From: Alkalibacillus filiformis
GTDB taxonomy: Bacteria > Bacillota > Bacilli > Bacillales > Alkalibacillaceae
Assembly (NCBI RefSeq): GCF_030814115.1
Contig: NZ_JAUSUP010000005.1
Coordinates: forward strand, 62,001 to 126,000
DNA: 64,000 nt
Reading direction: 5' to 3'
Below the pieces are notes generated by a model. That model had not been told where the DNA came from. It saw only the letters and a list, made by a program, of their open reading frames with translations, and did no database searches. How positions within the stretch are numbered: position 1 is the first letter of the stretch; each line of letters opens with the position of its first letter. Position numbers and translations under genes: made by a program. This document shows, one piece after another, positions 8,631-16,677 of this stretch.

Positions 8631-9221
8631 TTATTTATTTGATGGACTGTTCGCTGAAATCGTGAACGTCATCGTCGTGTGTGATACTTTTTCTTGCACA
8701 GCTTCAAAAGAGTCTTCCATAGCGTTGAAGATATCTTTCACATCGCCATCTAGCCGTGTCATATAGTGAGAAGCGCTCACTTCAACACCACGAGCTTTTG
8801 AAAGGTCGATTTGTTCATAGATTTTATCCATATAATCTTCACGACCTAAAGGGTAAAGTGAAAATTTACAACCAGCTTGTTGATCCACTGTTTGTGATTT
8901 TTCTAGATTCATAGGTTCATCCGTTTCAGCCATATAAGCATCAGCTTCATTATCTCCAGGGCATCCGATTGAGAATGTGCCACTCATCGCAACGTGTTCA
9001 CCTGTTTTTGCTGCGTGAAGGAAGATGGCCTTCGTTACGTCAAAAACATGAACCATTTTTCCGCGTACACAAGTTGTCACATCATCAGTGTCTTTCCATA
9101 CTTTTGTGCTATCGACCTCATCTAGCGCTGATAAAATAATGTCGACGAAGTTGTCACTCATTGGGTATAGAGTGAATTGGCACCCCGCGATTCTGCTTGT
9201 TCCACATTGTTGATTTGTCAT
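8631..9221 (-). CDS. ykoF: Thiamine/HMP-binding protein YkoF
   Basis: Soluble cytoplasmic protein of the YkoF family, which binds thiamine pyrimidine moieties and is thought to assist the YkoEDC importer. It is an internal duplication: GCQFTLYPMSDNFVDIIL near residue 13 recurs as GCKFSLYPLGREDYMDKIY near 117, each starting a ferredoxin-like half. At 196 residues it has the usual length. Start ATG 9221 follows AAGGAGGAG. First gene after the TPP riboswitch. Confidence 0.92.
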   Translation of the reverse strand: MTNQQCGTSRIAGCQFTLYPMSDNFVDIILSALDEVDSTKVWKDTDDVTTCVRGKMVHVFDVTKAIFLHAAKTGEHVAMSGTFSIGCPGDNEADAYMAETDEPMNLEKSQTVDQQAGCKFSLYPLGREDYMDKIYEQIDLSKARGVEVSASHYMTRLDGDVKDIFNAMEDSFEAVQEKVSHTTMTFTISANSPSNK

Positions 9222-9295
9222 GAAAATCTCCTCCTTAAATGTTTTAAAACCGTATAGTAGTTAGCTTAGTTGATAATCAATTCCCTTAGCTAACC

Positions 9296-9327
9296 ATAAA
9301 AAAACTGCATCCCGTGGGAATGCAGTT
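9296..9327 (-). terminator. Expression-platform terminator of the TPP riboswitch
   Basis: On the minus strand AACTGCAT pairs with ATGCAGTT around a short C/G-rich loop and is followed by seven U. It should form when TPP is bound. Confidence 0.85.
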
Positions 9328-9359
9328 CAGCTTGTGTTAATCATGAAAAAGACATAAAG

Positions 9360-9458
9360 CTTCACCGCACTTCCCCACGCTAGTATTATCTAGTTCGGGT
9401 CATGAGGGTCAGGTTTCCACCTTCTCAGCCACATTTGTAGCTCCCCTAGTGCTTGTAA
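9360..9458 (-). promoter_or_regulatory. TPP (thiamine pyrophosphate) riboswitch aptamer
   Basis: On the minus strand the aptamer shows CTAGGGGAGC, the conserved GGCTGAGAAGGTGG, then AAACCTGACCC, the CGAACTAGATAATACTAG region and GCGTGGGGAAGTG. It controls ykoFEDC by transcription termination. Confidence 0.97.
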
Positions 9459-9486
9459 ATCACGTATGCAGTTTTGTTATACTTAT

Positions 9487-9515
9487 AGCATAATAAATCT
9501 ATTAACGTTTGTAAA
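9487..9515 (-). promoter_or_regulatory. Promoter of the ykoFEDC leader
   Basis: Minus-strand TTTACA (9510-9515), a 17-nt spacer, TATGCT (9487-9492). The first transcribed bases then include AAAACTGCAT, complementary to the terminator 3' arm. Confidence 0.7.
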
Positions 9516-9538
9516 CTAAAAAAGAAAGGTAACTTCTC

Positions 9539-10183
9539 ATGAATCAGAAATTTGTTATTCAAAATACGGAAGAGTTTGTGCGGCAAAAGCTAGAACAAGA
9601 AGGAACTGGACACGATTGGTGGCATATTGTAAGAGTCGTAGAAATAACGAAGAGAATAGCGCAAGATGAAGAGGCTGATCCGTTTATTTCTGTTATGGCT
9701 GCATTATTACATGATTTGATTGACGATAAAGTTGTAGTGGATAAAGAAGTAGCTTTACATGAGGTTAAAACTTGGATGAGTAGTCAACAAGTTGATGAGC
9801 ATAATCAAGTACATATTTTAAACATCATCCAAACGATTTCTTTTAAGGATGGTAACGATACGTTAACTAGTATTGAAGCACAAGTCGTTCAAGATGCTGA
9901 TCGGTTAGATGCGATCGGAGCTATTGGCATTGCGAGGTGCTTTGCTTTTGCAGGATCACAAGGTAACTTAATTTACGCCCCTCATGAAGAACCTGAGTCA
10001 AACATGTCTCAAGGACGTTACCGCCAAAGGAATGGAACAGCTATTAACCATTTTTATGAAAAACTATTGAAGTTAAAAGATTTAATGAACACTTCAACTG
10101 GGTATAAGTTAGCAGAAGAACGTCATCAGTTTATGAATCAATATTTAGATCAGTTTTATGCAGAATGGAAGGGTATGCGGTAA
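9539..10183 (+). CDS. HD-domain metal-dependent phosphohydrolase
   Basis: A 214-residue HD-superfamily hydrolase of the YedJ/YpgQ type, whose known members act on nucleotides or small phosphate esters. Metal-site motifs in order: the first histidine in GHDWWHIVRV near residue 25, the HD pair in ALLHDLIDD near 59, and the last aspartate in QDADRLDAIGAIGIAR near 121. The length is normal and no extra domain is seen. Start ATG 9539 follows GAAAGG. It is transcribed divergently from the TPP leader and probably alone; substrate is unknown. Confidence 0.85.
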   Translation: MNQKFVIQNTEEFVRQKLEQEGTGHDWWHIVRVVEITKRIAQDEEADPFISVMAALLHDLIDDKVVVDKEVALHEVKTWMSSQQVDEHNQVHILNIIQTISFKDGNDTLTSIEAQVVQDADRLDAIGAIGIARCFAFAGSQGNLIYAPHEEPESNMSQGRYRQRNGTAINHFYEKLLKLKDLMNTSTGYKLAEERHQFMNQYLDQFYAEWKGMR

Positions 10184-10255
10184 TTTAAGGTTAAGTTTAA
10201 GACAATTCGTGGAATACTAACAGTTAGAATATATAAACGGAGGAAGGTGATCGTT

Positions 10256-11689
10256 ATGTTAACTTATTTGGATTATATAAATCAGTTAAATCAAAACTCA
10301 CACGAGTCATACGCATTAGTCAATCCACATACGAAAGAAGAAATTATAAGGATCCCAGAATGTACAGAAGACCAGATGGAAGAGGCGATTCAAAAGGCTG
10401 AAAAGGCATTTGAAAAGATGAAAAGTATGCCAGCGTATGAACGTTCAGAGGTATTAGATCGAGCAGCTAGAGTTGTGTCAGATTATAAAAACTTATTTGC
10501 CGAAACAATTGCTAAAGAAGCGGGCAAACCGATGAAATATGCTTTAGGTGAAGTGGATCGTACGGTTCAAACGTTAAAGTTTTCAGCGATTGAAGCGCGT
10601 AAACTTGAAGGTGAATCCATTCCATTAGACGCAGCACCGAATGGGGCAGGAAGAGATGCTTACACCATTTTTGAACCAATTGGTGTCATTGGGGCGATCA
10701 CCCCTTTCAACTTCCCATTAAACTTAGTTATTCATAAAGTAGGACCAGCCATTGCCGCTGGTAATTCAATTATCGTCAAACCAGCAGAAAAAACACCTCT
10801 ATCAGCCATTTTACTGCGTGAAGCATTAGTTGAAGCAGGTCTTCCAGAAGATGCTTATCACGTTATAACAGGTGATGGTCCGAGACTTGGGCAAGTGTTA
10901 CTAAGAAGTAACGTAATAAAAAAGGTGACGTTTACTGGAAGCCCTGAAGTCGGCCGTGAAATTAAATCCCAAGCAGGGTTGAAAAAAGTAACACTTGAGT
11001 TAGGCAACAATTCAGCTTTATATATTGATAAAAGTCAACAAGACCGTGTGAAAGACATCGCCAAACAAGCTGTAACAGGCGCTTTTTCTTACAATGGTCA
11101 AGTTTGTATTAGTACACAGCGTATTTATGTTCATGAAGATCTAATCGAAGCCTTTTTAGAGAAGTTTAAAATTGAAACAGAAAAGCTTGTCTATGGGGAC
11201 CCTTTAGATCAAACGACAGATATCTCTAACTTAATCGATGAACCATCCCAAGAAAGGTTATTAAAATGGATTGATGAGGCAGAAAAAAATGGAGCGAAGG
11301 TTGTTGCAGGTGGAAAGCAACTTAATGGCGGTTTACAACCGACGATCTTAACAGATGTTAAACCTGAGTCTAAAATCTATAAAGAAGAAGCATTTGGACC
11401 AGTCGTCATTGTTAATACAGTTGAAAGTGGAGAAGAAGCACTAAAGTCGATTAACAATAGTCAGTACGGCTTGAATGCAGGCGTGTTTACGAATGATATG
11501 AAACAAGCACTTCAGTTCGGTCACGAATTAAATGTTGGTCAAGTACTTATTAATGACTTACCAACGTTAAGGTTTGACCATATGCCATATGGGGGTAGGA
11601 AAAACTCTGGATATGGTTATGAAGGTGTGAAATATGCCATTCAAGAAATGGTGAATCGTAAAATGATTAGTTTGAATTATAAGTTTTGA
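10256..11689 (+). CDS. NAD(P)-dependent aldehyde dehydrogenase
   Basis: Oxidises an aldehyde to the acid. ATG 10256 is chosen behind GGAGGAAGGTG; the frame extends to GTG 10247. Motifs: the substrate/cofactor region ITPFNFPLNLVIHKVGPA, GSPEVGREI, the general base in LELGNNSALYID, and the nucleophile Cys284 in NGQVCISTQR. FGPVVIV and NDLPTLRFDHMPYGGRKNSGYG are at the C-terminus. At 477 residues it is a full enzyme. The RFDHMPYGG ending resembles lactaldehyde, glyceraldehyde-3-phosphate or phosphonoacetaldehyde dehydrogenase relatives, but the substrate cannot be decided. It appears monocistronic. Confidence 0.88.
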   Translation: MLTYLDYINQLNQNSHESYALVNPHTKEEIIRIPECTEDQMEEAIQKAEKAFEKMKSMPAYERSEVLDRAARVVSDYKNLFAETIAKEAGKPMKYALGEVDRTVQTLKFSAIEARKLEGESIPLDAAPNGAGRDAYTIFEPIGVIGAITPFNFPLNLVIHKVGPAIAAGNSIIVKPAEKTPLSAILLREALVEAGLPEDAYHVITGDGPRLGQVLLRSNVIKKVTFTGSPEVGREIKSQAGLKKVTLELGNNSALYIDKSQQDRVKDIAKQAVTGAFSYNGQVCISTQRIYVHEDLIEAFLEKFKIETEKLVYGDPLDQTTDISNLIDEPSQERLLKWIDEAEKNGAKVVAGGKQLNGGLQPTILTDVKPESKIYKEEAFGPVVIVNTVESGEEALKSINNSQYGLNAGVFTNDMKQALQFGHELNVGQVLINDLPTLRFDHMPYGGRKNSGYGYEGVKYAIQEMVNRKMISLNYKF

Positions 11690-11700
11690 ATTTTCGTTTT

Positions 11701-11732
11701 AGGTCCTCCTTAAATGGAGGGCTTATTTTTTT
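11701..11732 (+). terminator. Terminator after the aldehyde dehydrogenase gene
   Basis: TCCTCC pairs with GGAGGG across TTAAAT, followed closely by seven T. Short stem. Confidence 0.55.
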
Positions 11733-11824
11733 AAAATTTTTTTATTCTCCCCTCTAAAATTCGACAAAAGAATCGTATAGTAGGACAAAGGAAATTTGGA
11801 TGGATCTTTATAGGGGGATAGAAA

Positions 11825-12349
11825 TTGCAGCAAAACATACGAGTAATTGCAATAATGTTAATGACAGTTGTAATAATGATTGGCTGTTCAGATGATGAGG
11901 TTAGAGAAGGGCAAGAGGAGAAAGACGTAGATATAAGTCTTTCTGAAAAAGAACAGGTTAATTCTGAAACAGCAATGTATGAAAATGAAACTTTTGGAGT
12001 TGCAGTTTATGAGCAAGAAGGTTGGTCGTTAAGTAAAGAAGAAAATGATCCGACAAATGTCGTTTTTGAACATGAGGATGTAACGTCTATATTAACTTTG
12101 CTTACGACTAAAAAAAGTGTTCAAGATTTAAAGGATGAGTTGTTATCTGGAGCAAATAATGTCACCGTTGTGGAAGATGAGGAGCAATTCCTAGCTTATG
12201 AGACGGATCGTCAGGAAAGTGTAAGGTCTGATGTCTATTTTTCAATATCTAATGGAAACACAATTGTATTAACTTTTGTTACTGCAGCGGATGAGTACGG
12301 TGAAGTAGAAGACGTTATTTTAGGTTTTCATGAACAAGTGAAATATTAA
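11825..12349 (+). CDS. Small surface lipoprotein of unknown function
   Basis: A 174-residue protein. It starts at TTG 11825, placed by AGGGGGATAG. The signal peptide has a lipobox ending at Cys21 (VIMIGCSDD), so export and lipid anchoring are expected. An acidic linker (residues 22-50) leads to a small alpha/beta-looking domain with YENETFGVAVYEQEGW and ending in VEDVILGFHEQVKY. No enzyme motif is seen. It lies 25 nt upstream of the DUF5667 gene and near sigI-rsgI, suggesting a cell-envelope role. Confidence 0.75.
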   Translation: MQQNIRVIAIMLMTVVIMIGCSDDEVREGQEEKDVDISLSEKEQVNSETAMYENETFGVAVYEQEGWSLSKEENDPTNVVFEHEDVTSILTLLTTKKSVQDLKDELLSGANNVTVVEDEEQFLAYETDRQESVRSDVYFSISNGNTIVLTFVTAADEYGEVEDVILGFHEQVKY

Positions 12350-12374
12350 TTATATATAGAAAGGGTGTTAGATT

Positions 12375-13229
12375 ATGAAAAAATTTGTAGTTGGTTTAAG
12401 TACGTTTGTCTTAATGGTGGGTGGAACGACGATTCATGCTGATGAAGAAAGTGAACAAGAACAGTCATTTGTTAATCCTGAATCAGAGGTTTATGAATTA
12501 AGTCGAATGATCGAGGATGCTGAATATGATTTAACTGAGGTTTACGGTGAGAAAGCATTATTACAAGATGAATTTTCTGATAAAAGGTTGTTAGAAGCAC
12601 AAGCGTTAATAGAGGAAGGAAAGCATGAAGAAGCAGAAGAGATTTTAGAAGACTACGAGAATCATTTAGAAGAAGTAGATTATAACATTGAACAAGCTAA
12701 GGAAAATAATGAAGATGTATCTGATGTAGAAGAGCTTGTAGCAGAAAAATCTGAGAAGCGTTCAAGTAATCTTGAGTCAATGTTAGAACGTGAAGATTTA
12801 CCTGAAGAAGCAAAAGAAGGGGTTTCTAATGCTTTAGCTAATCAAGAAGAAGCAATGGAGAACTTTAAAGTAGCACAAGAAAAAGCAGAAGAAGCACGTG
12901 AAAATGCAGAACAAGGTCAAGAGAATAGAGAAGAAGCACGTGAAAATGCAGAACAAGGTCAAGAGAATAGAGAAGAAGCGCGTGAAAATGCAGAACAAGG
13001 TCAAGAGAATAGAGAAGAAGCGCGTGAAAATGCAGAACAAGGTCAAGAGAATAGAGAAGAAGCACGTGAAAATGGAGAACAAGATCAAGAGAGCGTAGAA
13101 CAACGAGAAGAAGTAAGTGAAGAAGGCGCTAATCGAAACGAAGATAGTAATGAAACCCAAGCGGAAAATGGTCAATCTGGTTCACAAGGTGAAGAGAATA
13201 GAGAACAAGGAAACGATAATAGACCATAA
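12375..13229 (+). CDS. Secreted DUF5667 coiled-coil protein with E/N/R-rich tandem repeats
   Basis: A 284-residue exported protein. Signal peptide of about 22 residues (cleavage after IHA). Residues 30-110 resemble DUF5667: PESEVYELSRMIEDAEYDL then LLEAQALIEEGKHEEAEEILEDY, a helical region often encoded near SigI-type systems. From residue 173 a 14-residue unit (EARENAEQGQENRE) is repeated four times and then decays, giving a long, highly charged helical or disordered tail. The C-terminus is low-complexity and hydrophilic with no anchor motif. Its acidic tail resembles the RsgI tail encoded downstream. Function unknown; possibly a cell-wall-exposed partner or sensor. Confidence 0.8.
   Translation: MKKFVVGLSTFVLMVGGTTIHADEESEQEQSFVNPESEVYELSRMIEDAEYDLTEVYGEKALLQDEFSDKRLLEAQALIEEGKHEEAEEILEDYENHLEEVDYNIEQAKENNEDVSDVEELVAEKSEKRSSNLESMLEREDLPEEAKEGVSNALANQEEAMENFKVAQEKAEEARENAEQGQENREEARENAEQGQENREEARENAEQGQENREEARENAEQGQENREEARENGEQDQESVEQREEVSEEGANRNEDSNETQAENGQSGSQGEENREQGNDNRP
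12891..13094 (+). repeat. In-frame 42-bp tandem repeat
   Basis: Four consecutive 42-nt units (12891, 12933, 12975, 13017) nearly identical in DNA, then a diverged partial unit. The period is a multiple of three, so copy-number change keeps the reading frame. Open frames on the minus strand here are by-products. Confidence 0.95.
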
Positions 13230-13244
13230 CTTATCAGGGTAAAC

Positions 13245-13272
13245 GAGGCAACAACAGAGAAGTTGTTGCCTC
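13245..13272 (+). terminator. Hairpin after the DUF5667 gene
   Basis: GAGGCAACAAC pairs perfectly with GTTGTTGCCTC around AGAGAA. There is no T-run behind it, so it may be a weak terminator or an mRNA 3' stabiliser before sigI. Confidence 0.5.
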
Positions 13273-13359
13273 AAAAATTGTAGGACATTTAGTTGTTTAC
13301 CTAATGCCAAAAATGATTTATTGTGTATAGAAACTATAAATGATTAGGTAGGCGGTAAT

Positions 13360-14073
13360 ATGGATACAACACAAGAGGTTGAAGAGATCTTACATTCTAT
13401 TAAAGATGGGGACGAGTTAGCCCGTGAAAGGCTGATAAAATACTATAAACCATATATTCTTAATGTTGCAGGGAATGTTTGCAAACGATATATTTCATGG
13501 AGCGATGAAGAAGCAAGTATTAGTTTGCTTGCTTTTAATAAAGCCATAGATACATATAAAGATGACCAAGACCGTACATTTACAAGCTATGCCTATCTAA
13601 TAATTAAACGAGATTTAGTTGATTTTTTTAAGAAAGAGAATCAAAGGCATCACCTCTCGTTAGATGTTGAGGGTGGAGATGTTATTAGTCGAGAAGAATA
13701 TTCAATCGGTTTTTATGAAGGTTCAGAAAGAAAACGAGATTTAGTTGATGAGATAATGGATTTGAATGAGCAATTAACTAAGTATGGTGTCGTTTTTGAA
13801 GAATTGGAAGATTATTCACCAAAACATAAAAAAACGCGGCAATCTTTATTAGAAGCAGCTACATTTTTTGTGCAAAAAGAGGAACTTGTCAAAGAACTGT
13901 TTGTTAAAAAGAAATTGCCCATCTCAAAACTCGTAAAAGAAACTTCTTATAAATACAAAACACTAGAAAAACATCGTAAATATCTAGTAACAATAATACT
14001 TATTAAACTGCATCCTGAATGGGTGCAATTACAGGGATTTTTAAAACCATCTAATGAGAAGGGGGGATCTTGA
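13360..14073 (+). CDS. sigI: RNA polymerase sigma factor SigI
   Basis: Alternative sigma factor of the SigI family, used in heat and cell-wall stress in Bacillus and in polysaccharide sensing in clostridia. It has 237 residues. The N-terminal sigma-70 region 2-like part contains LIKYYKPYILNVAGNVCKRYISWSDEEASISLLAFNKAIDTY and FTSYAYLIIKRDLVDFF. The C-terminal SigI-specific DNA-binding region contains LPISKLVKETSYKYKTLEKHRKYL. Start ATG 13360 follows AGGTAGGCGG. Its stop overlaps the rsgI start (TGATG), the standard sigI-rsgI arrangement. Confidence 0.93.
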   Translation: MDTTQEVEEILHSIKDGDELARERLIKYYKPYILNVAGNVCKRYISWSDEEASISLLAFNKAIDTYKDDQDRTFTSYAYLIIKRDLVDFFKKENQRHHLSLDVEGGDVISREEYSIGFYEGSERKRDLVDEIMDLNEQLTKYGVVFEELEDYSPKHKKTRQSLLEAATFFVQKEELVKELFVKKKLPISKLVKETSYKYKTLEKHRKYLVTIILIKLHPEWVQLQGFLKPSNEKGGS

Positions 14074-15263
14074 TGAAGAAAGAGATAGTCGGTACTGTAG
14101 TGAAAGTTACTGATGATGAAATAGTTCTAATGACAAAAGAAGGAACTTTCAAGAATGTTGTGAGACCAGATAATGAGTTTCCATTAATTGGTCAGTCATA
14201 TGTGGCATATTCCACGAAAAGTTCTGTCTCTTGGATGAAGTATGTATCAGTTGCTGTTATTCTCATGTTCTCAATAATGCTTTATAGCATTTTTTCCTCA
14301 GAGCATCAAGATCCCGCTTATTTAGTTGCTATTGATGTAAATCCAAGTATTGAATTAGAACTTAATGAGGATTTTGAAGTAATTAGAATGATTGGAAACA
14401 ATGATGAGGGCGAAACAATTATTGAAAATTTATCTCTCAATCGAAGTTTTTCAGAAGCAGTTATGACCATTCACGAGGAATTAGAACAAAAAGGGTATAT
14501 AGAGGAAGGCACGCCATTCACAATGGTCACCTCAGCTGTTTCGTTATCTACAGAACATGAAGCTAACTTAGAACAGATTGAAAGAGATTTAGAGGAAGCA
14601 TCCGAAAATAAACAAGTTAATATTGATTATATGCATGGTAGTGAAGAAGATCTTTCTGAATCAAGTGAAAAAAATATCTCTTTAAATAAATATCTTTTAG
14701 GGAAAAGGTTAGCTGAAGAAAGTAAGGTTAATGATGCATCAGAAGTCATCGGAGAGTCAGTAAGTCAACTATTAGATAAGCTAAAGCAAGATGAATCAAA
14801 TCCTAACCCAAACGAAGTTCAAAGTAATAATAAAAAGTCCTCACAAGTTGAGGAACTCCCTAACCAAGAAAATAAACAAGAAAATGTTGAAAAACCTGAT
14901 CCGGAACAACAGCAAGACAACAAACCGGAACACGAAAACAGAGATAATAGATCTAGTACTAATCAAGCTACTGAAAATAAAGAGGAAGACAAACCCTCCA
15001 ATGATCAAAATGAAGAAAAAAGTGAAAGCGGAAACGCAGAAAAATCAAAAGCAGAAGACAGAGGTTCAAATGTGAGTGAAAATGAAACGCAAGATGATTC
15101 ACATAATCGAAAAAATGAAAACGAAAACGATAAAGAAACAGATGATAAAGAACGACAAGAATCAAGTGATCATGGTGAAGAAGGAAGTAATAAAAACCAT
15201 GAAGAAAAATCAAATGAAGATGCTGGTAATAACAAAGATCAATCGTCAGATAAAAGACCTTGA
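14073..15263 (+). CDS. rsgI: Anti-sigma factor RsgI with long charged extracellular tail
   Basis: Single-pass membrane anti-sigma factor that holds SigI. The start is taken as ATG 14073, overlapping the sigI stop, with GGGGGGATC upstream. In the 396-residue protein, residues 1-50 form the RsgI N-terminal cytoplasmic domain (VGTVVKVTDDEIVLMTKEG) and residues 55-75 the membrane helix. The conserved extracellular segment AIDVNPSIELELN contains the Asn-Pro bond (about N90-P91) at which RsgI proteins are known to self-cleave. From residue about 240 on, the sequence is almost only E, N, K, D, Q and S. This tail contains no recognisable carbohydrate-binding domain, so the external signal is unclear. 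Confidence 0.93.
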   Translation: MKKEIVGTVVKVTDDEIVLMTKEGTFKNVVRPDNEFPLIGQSYVAYSTKSSVSWMKYVSVAVILMFSIMLYSIFSSEHQDPAYLVAIDVNPSIELELNEDFEVIRMIGNNDEGETIIENLSLNRSFSEAVMTIHEELEQKGYIEEGTPFTMVTSAVSLSTEHEANLEQIERDLEEASENKQVNIDYMHGSEEDLSESSEKNISLNKYLLGKRLAEESKVNDASEVIGESVSQLLDKLKQDESNPNPNEVQSNNKKSSQVEELPNQENKQENVEKPDPEQQQDNKPEHENRDNRSSTNQATENKEEDKPSNDQNEEKSESGNAEKSKAEDRGSNVSENETQDDSHNRKNENENDKETDDKERQESSDHGEEGSNKNHEEKSNEDAGNNKDQSSDKRP

Positions 15264-15293
15264 CCGAAGTAACAATCTCTTCTATATATCCAA

Positions 15294-15860
15294 TTATACT
15301 GACGCAGATGTGTGGTTATGAATCTTGTCTTCTTCCTCATATATAGGCTTCTCATGTGGAAAAGTAAAGAAGATTATAACAATCGATAAACACGTAACCC
15401 CTAACAAGATCAACTCCTGCTTAGACTTGAAGCGTGAGTTGTTCTTTTTTATGAGAGCCGTCATCATAAATAATGATGTCCCTGTAAGTAGAAGAAGTCC
15501 AATTAATAAAATAAATAACCCTTCTGATAGAGGAAGCATGACAACTAACATCGCTCCCATCATTGCAGCCATAATGCCTGTGAATGTACCTTCGAGCTGA
15601 GCTAGTCCATCTGTAAATACCCCCATGATTAAACCGGTTAAAGCAGCAATCCCACAGCTTATGAGTGTACTGATTAAAAGGTTATGGTCAAATACAATTC
15701 CAAATAAAAACCCATACACAAAACCGAAAGTCATAGTAACGACCATGATCAAGACCATCATTCCCATGCTAAATGAGCGTTCTTTATTATAGTGTAAGGC
15801 AAAAAAGACGATTGAAATATTTAGAAAAATAATAAGCATTGAAAAGATTTCAGCAGTCAT
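15294..15860 (-). CDS. Multi-pass membrane protein of unknown function
   Basis: A 188-residue protein with five or six hydrophobic helices and glycine-containing repeats (GFVYGFLFGIVFD, GIAALTGLIMGVFTDG, GIMAAMMGAMLVVMLPLSEG). It ends in a short hydrophilic tail with HNHTSASV. Start ATG 15860 has GGGAGGAC upstream. It is convergent with rsgI and divergent from the siroheme-type gene. No family was recognised; the tail histidines might touch metal, but that is only a guess. Confidence 0.7.
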   Translation of the reverse strand: MTAEIFSMLIIFLNISIVFFALHYNKERSFSMGMMVLIMVVTMTFGFVYGFLFGIVFDHNLLISTLISCGIAALTGLIMGVFTDGLAQLEGTFTGIMAAMMGAMLVVMLPLSEGLFILLIGLLLLTGTSLFMMTALIKKNNSRFKSKQELILLGVTCLSIVIIFFTFPHEKPIYEEEDKIHNHTSASV

Positions 15861-15983
15861 AACACTTGTCCTCCCTTGTTAGTAATAATCTATGATAATA
15901 GATTCAAAGTATGATAAAAGTTGTATACGCTACCGGGGTATGATATAATTTTTGAAAATTTAAAATAAAAAGGAGAGGTATGA

Positions 15984-16622
15984 ATGACTGAACGTTATAT
16001 ACCTTTAGCTATAAATGGTGGTATTGGTTATGGCTCATGGTTGAAGCCTAAACAGCTAATCGTTTTGGGTGAGTACCTTGGTGAAGATCAAGAAATTGAA
16101 CTGACTACCTTACAACAATTAATTGTAAAAATTCCAGAATCACAATTCGAAGATGCTAAGAAAAAGTTCGATGAGGTTGGTCTTTACTATTATAAGGTAG
16201 GGAACTATGTCAAAAGTTTAAGGACGTGCAATTTTTGTAAAGGTGAGGAAGAAGAGGGGATGCCTGTTGCGAAAGAGTTAAATAATAGGATTGCTGGTCA
16301 AGAAGTTCCTTTTACTTTAAGACCAGCGTACACAGGTTGCCCTGTAGGTTGTGGTGAACCATTAGTAAATGATATAGGTGTAATGAAGAAAAAAGAACAT
16401 TATCAATTGTACATAGGTGGCCAAGCAAAAGGTTACAATGCTAAGGTTGGACAATTGTTTGCTGATGATTTAACTTCTGAAGAATTATTTGATCTAGTAG
16501 ACCGAGTATTGGAGGTTTACAGACAGAATGGTAGAAAGCGAGAGAAGTTTTCGAAGTTTATTTCACGTTATGGGTTTGAAAATATTAAAGAAGAATTAAA
16601 ATTGGGCAAACTAAATCATTGA
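15984..16622 (+). CDS. Nitrite/sulfite reductase-like half protein (siroheme/4Fe-4S domain)
   Basis: A 212-residue protein resembling one ferredoxin-like repeat plus the siroheme/[4Fe-4S] domain of nitrite and sulfite reductases. Cysteines are at 82 and 85 (TCNFC) and 119 and 123 (GCPVGC). The CxxxC of the second pair is standard; the first pair is CxxC instead of the usual Cx5C, so cofactor binding may differ. A complete reductase has two such halves, so this is not a normal nitrite reductase. Start ATG 15984 follows AAGGAGAGG. It lies just upstream of csoR-copA and its stop codon overlaps the csoR -35 box. Role unknown. Confidence 0.75.
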   Translation: MTERYIPLAINGGIGYGSWLKPKQLIVLGEYLGEDQEIELTTLQQLIVKIPESQFEDAKKKFDEVGLYYYKVGNYVKSLRTCNFCKGEEEEGMPVAKELNNRIAGQEVPFTLRPAYTGCPVGCGEPLVNDIGVMKKKEHYQLYIGGQAKGYNAKVGQLFADDLTSEELFDLVDRVLEVYRQNGRKREKFSKFISRYGFENIKEELKLGKLNH

Positions 16623-16648
16623 CAATAATACTATAGGGGGGTATAGTA
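16619..16648 (+). promoter_or_regulatory. csoR-copA promoter with embedded CsoR operator
   Basis: TTGACA (16619-16624), 17-nt spacer, TATAGT (16642-16647). A palindrome, TACTATA and TATAGTA around six G, spans 16629-16648 and covers the spacer and -10. The G-run with flanking TATA arms is the CsoR operator type. Cu(I) should release CsoR. Confidence 0.88.
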
Positions 16649-16677
16649 AATGTAGAAGCACTTAGGAGGTGTTGGTA

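Noticed and set aside
11749-11777. CCCC and CGTA elements before the lipoprotein gene as a SigI promoter
   Set aside because: The spacing (21 nt) and bases do not convincingly match the known SigI consensus.
12834-13175. Minus-strand frames of 66-113 codons rich in F, L and I
   Set aside because: Mirror images of the 42-bp coding repeat of the DUF5667 gene on the plus strand.
14791-15321. Lysine/isoleucine-rich plus-strand frames and a minus-strand frame over the end of rsgI
   Set aside because: They are shadows of the low-complexity RsgI tail; rsgI continues through in its own frame.
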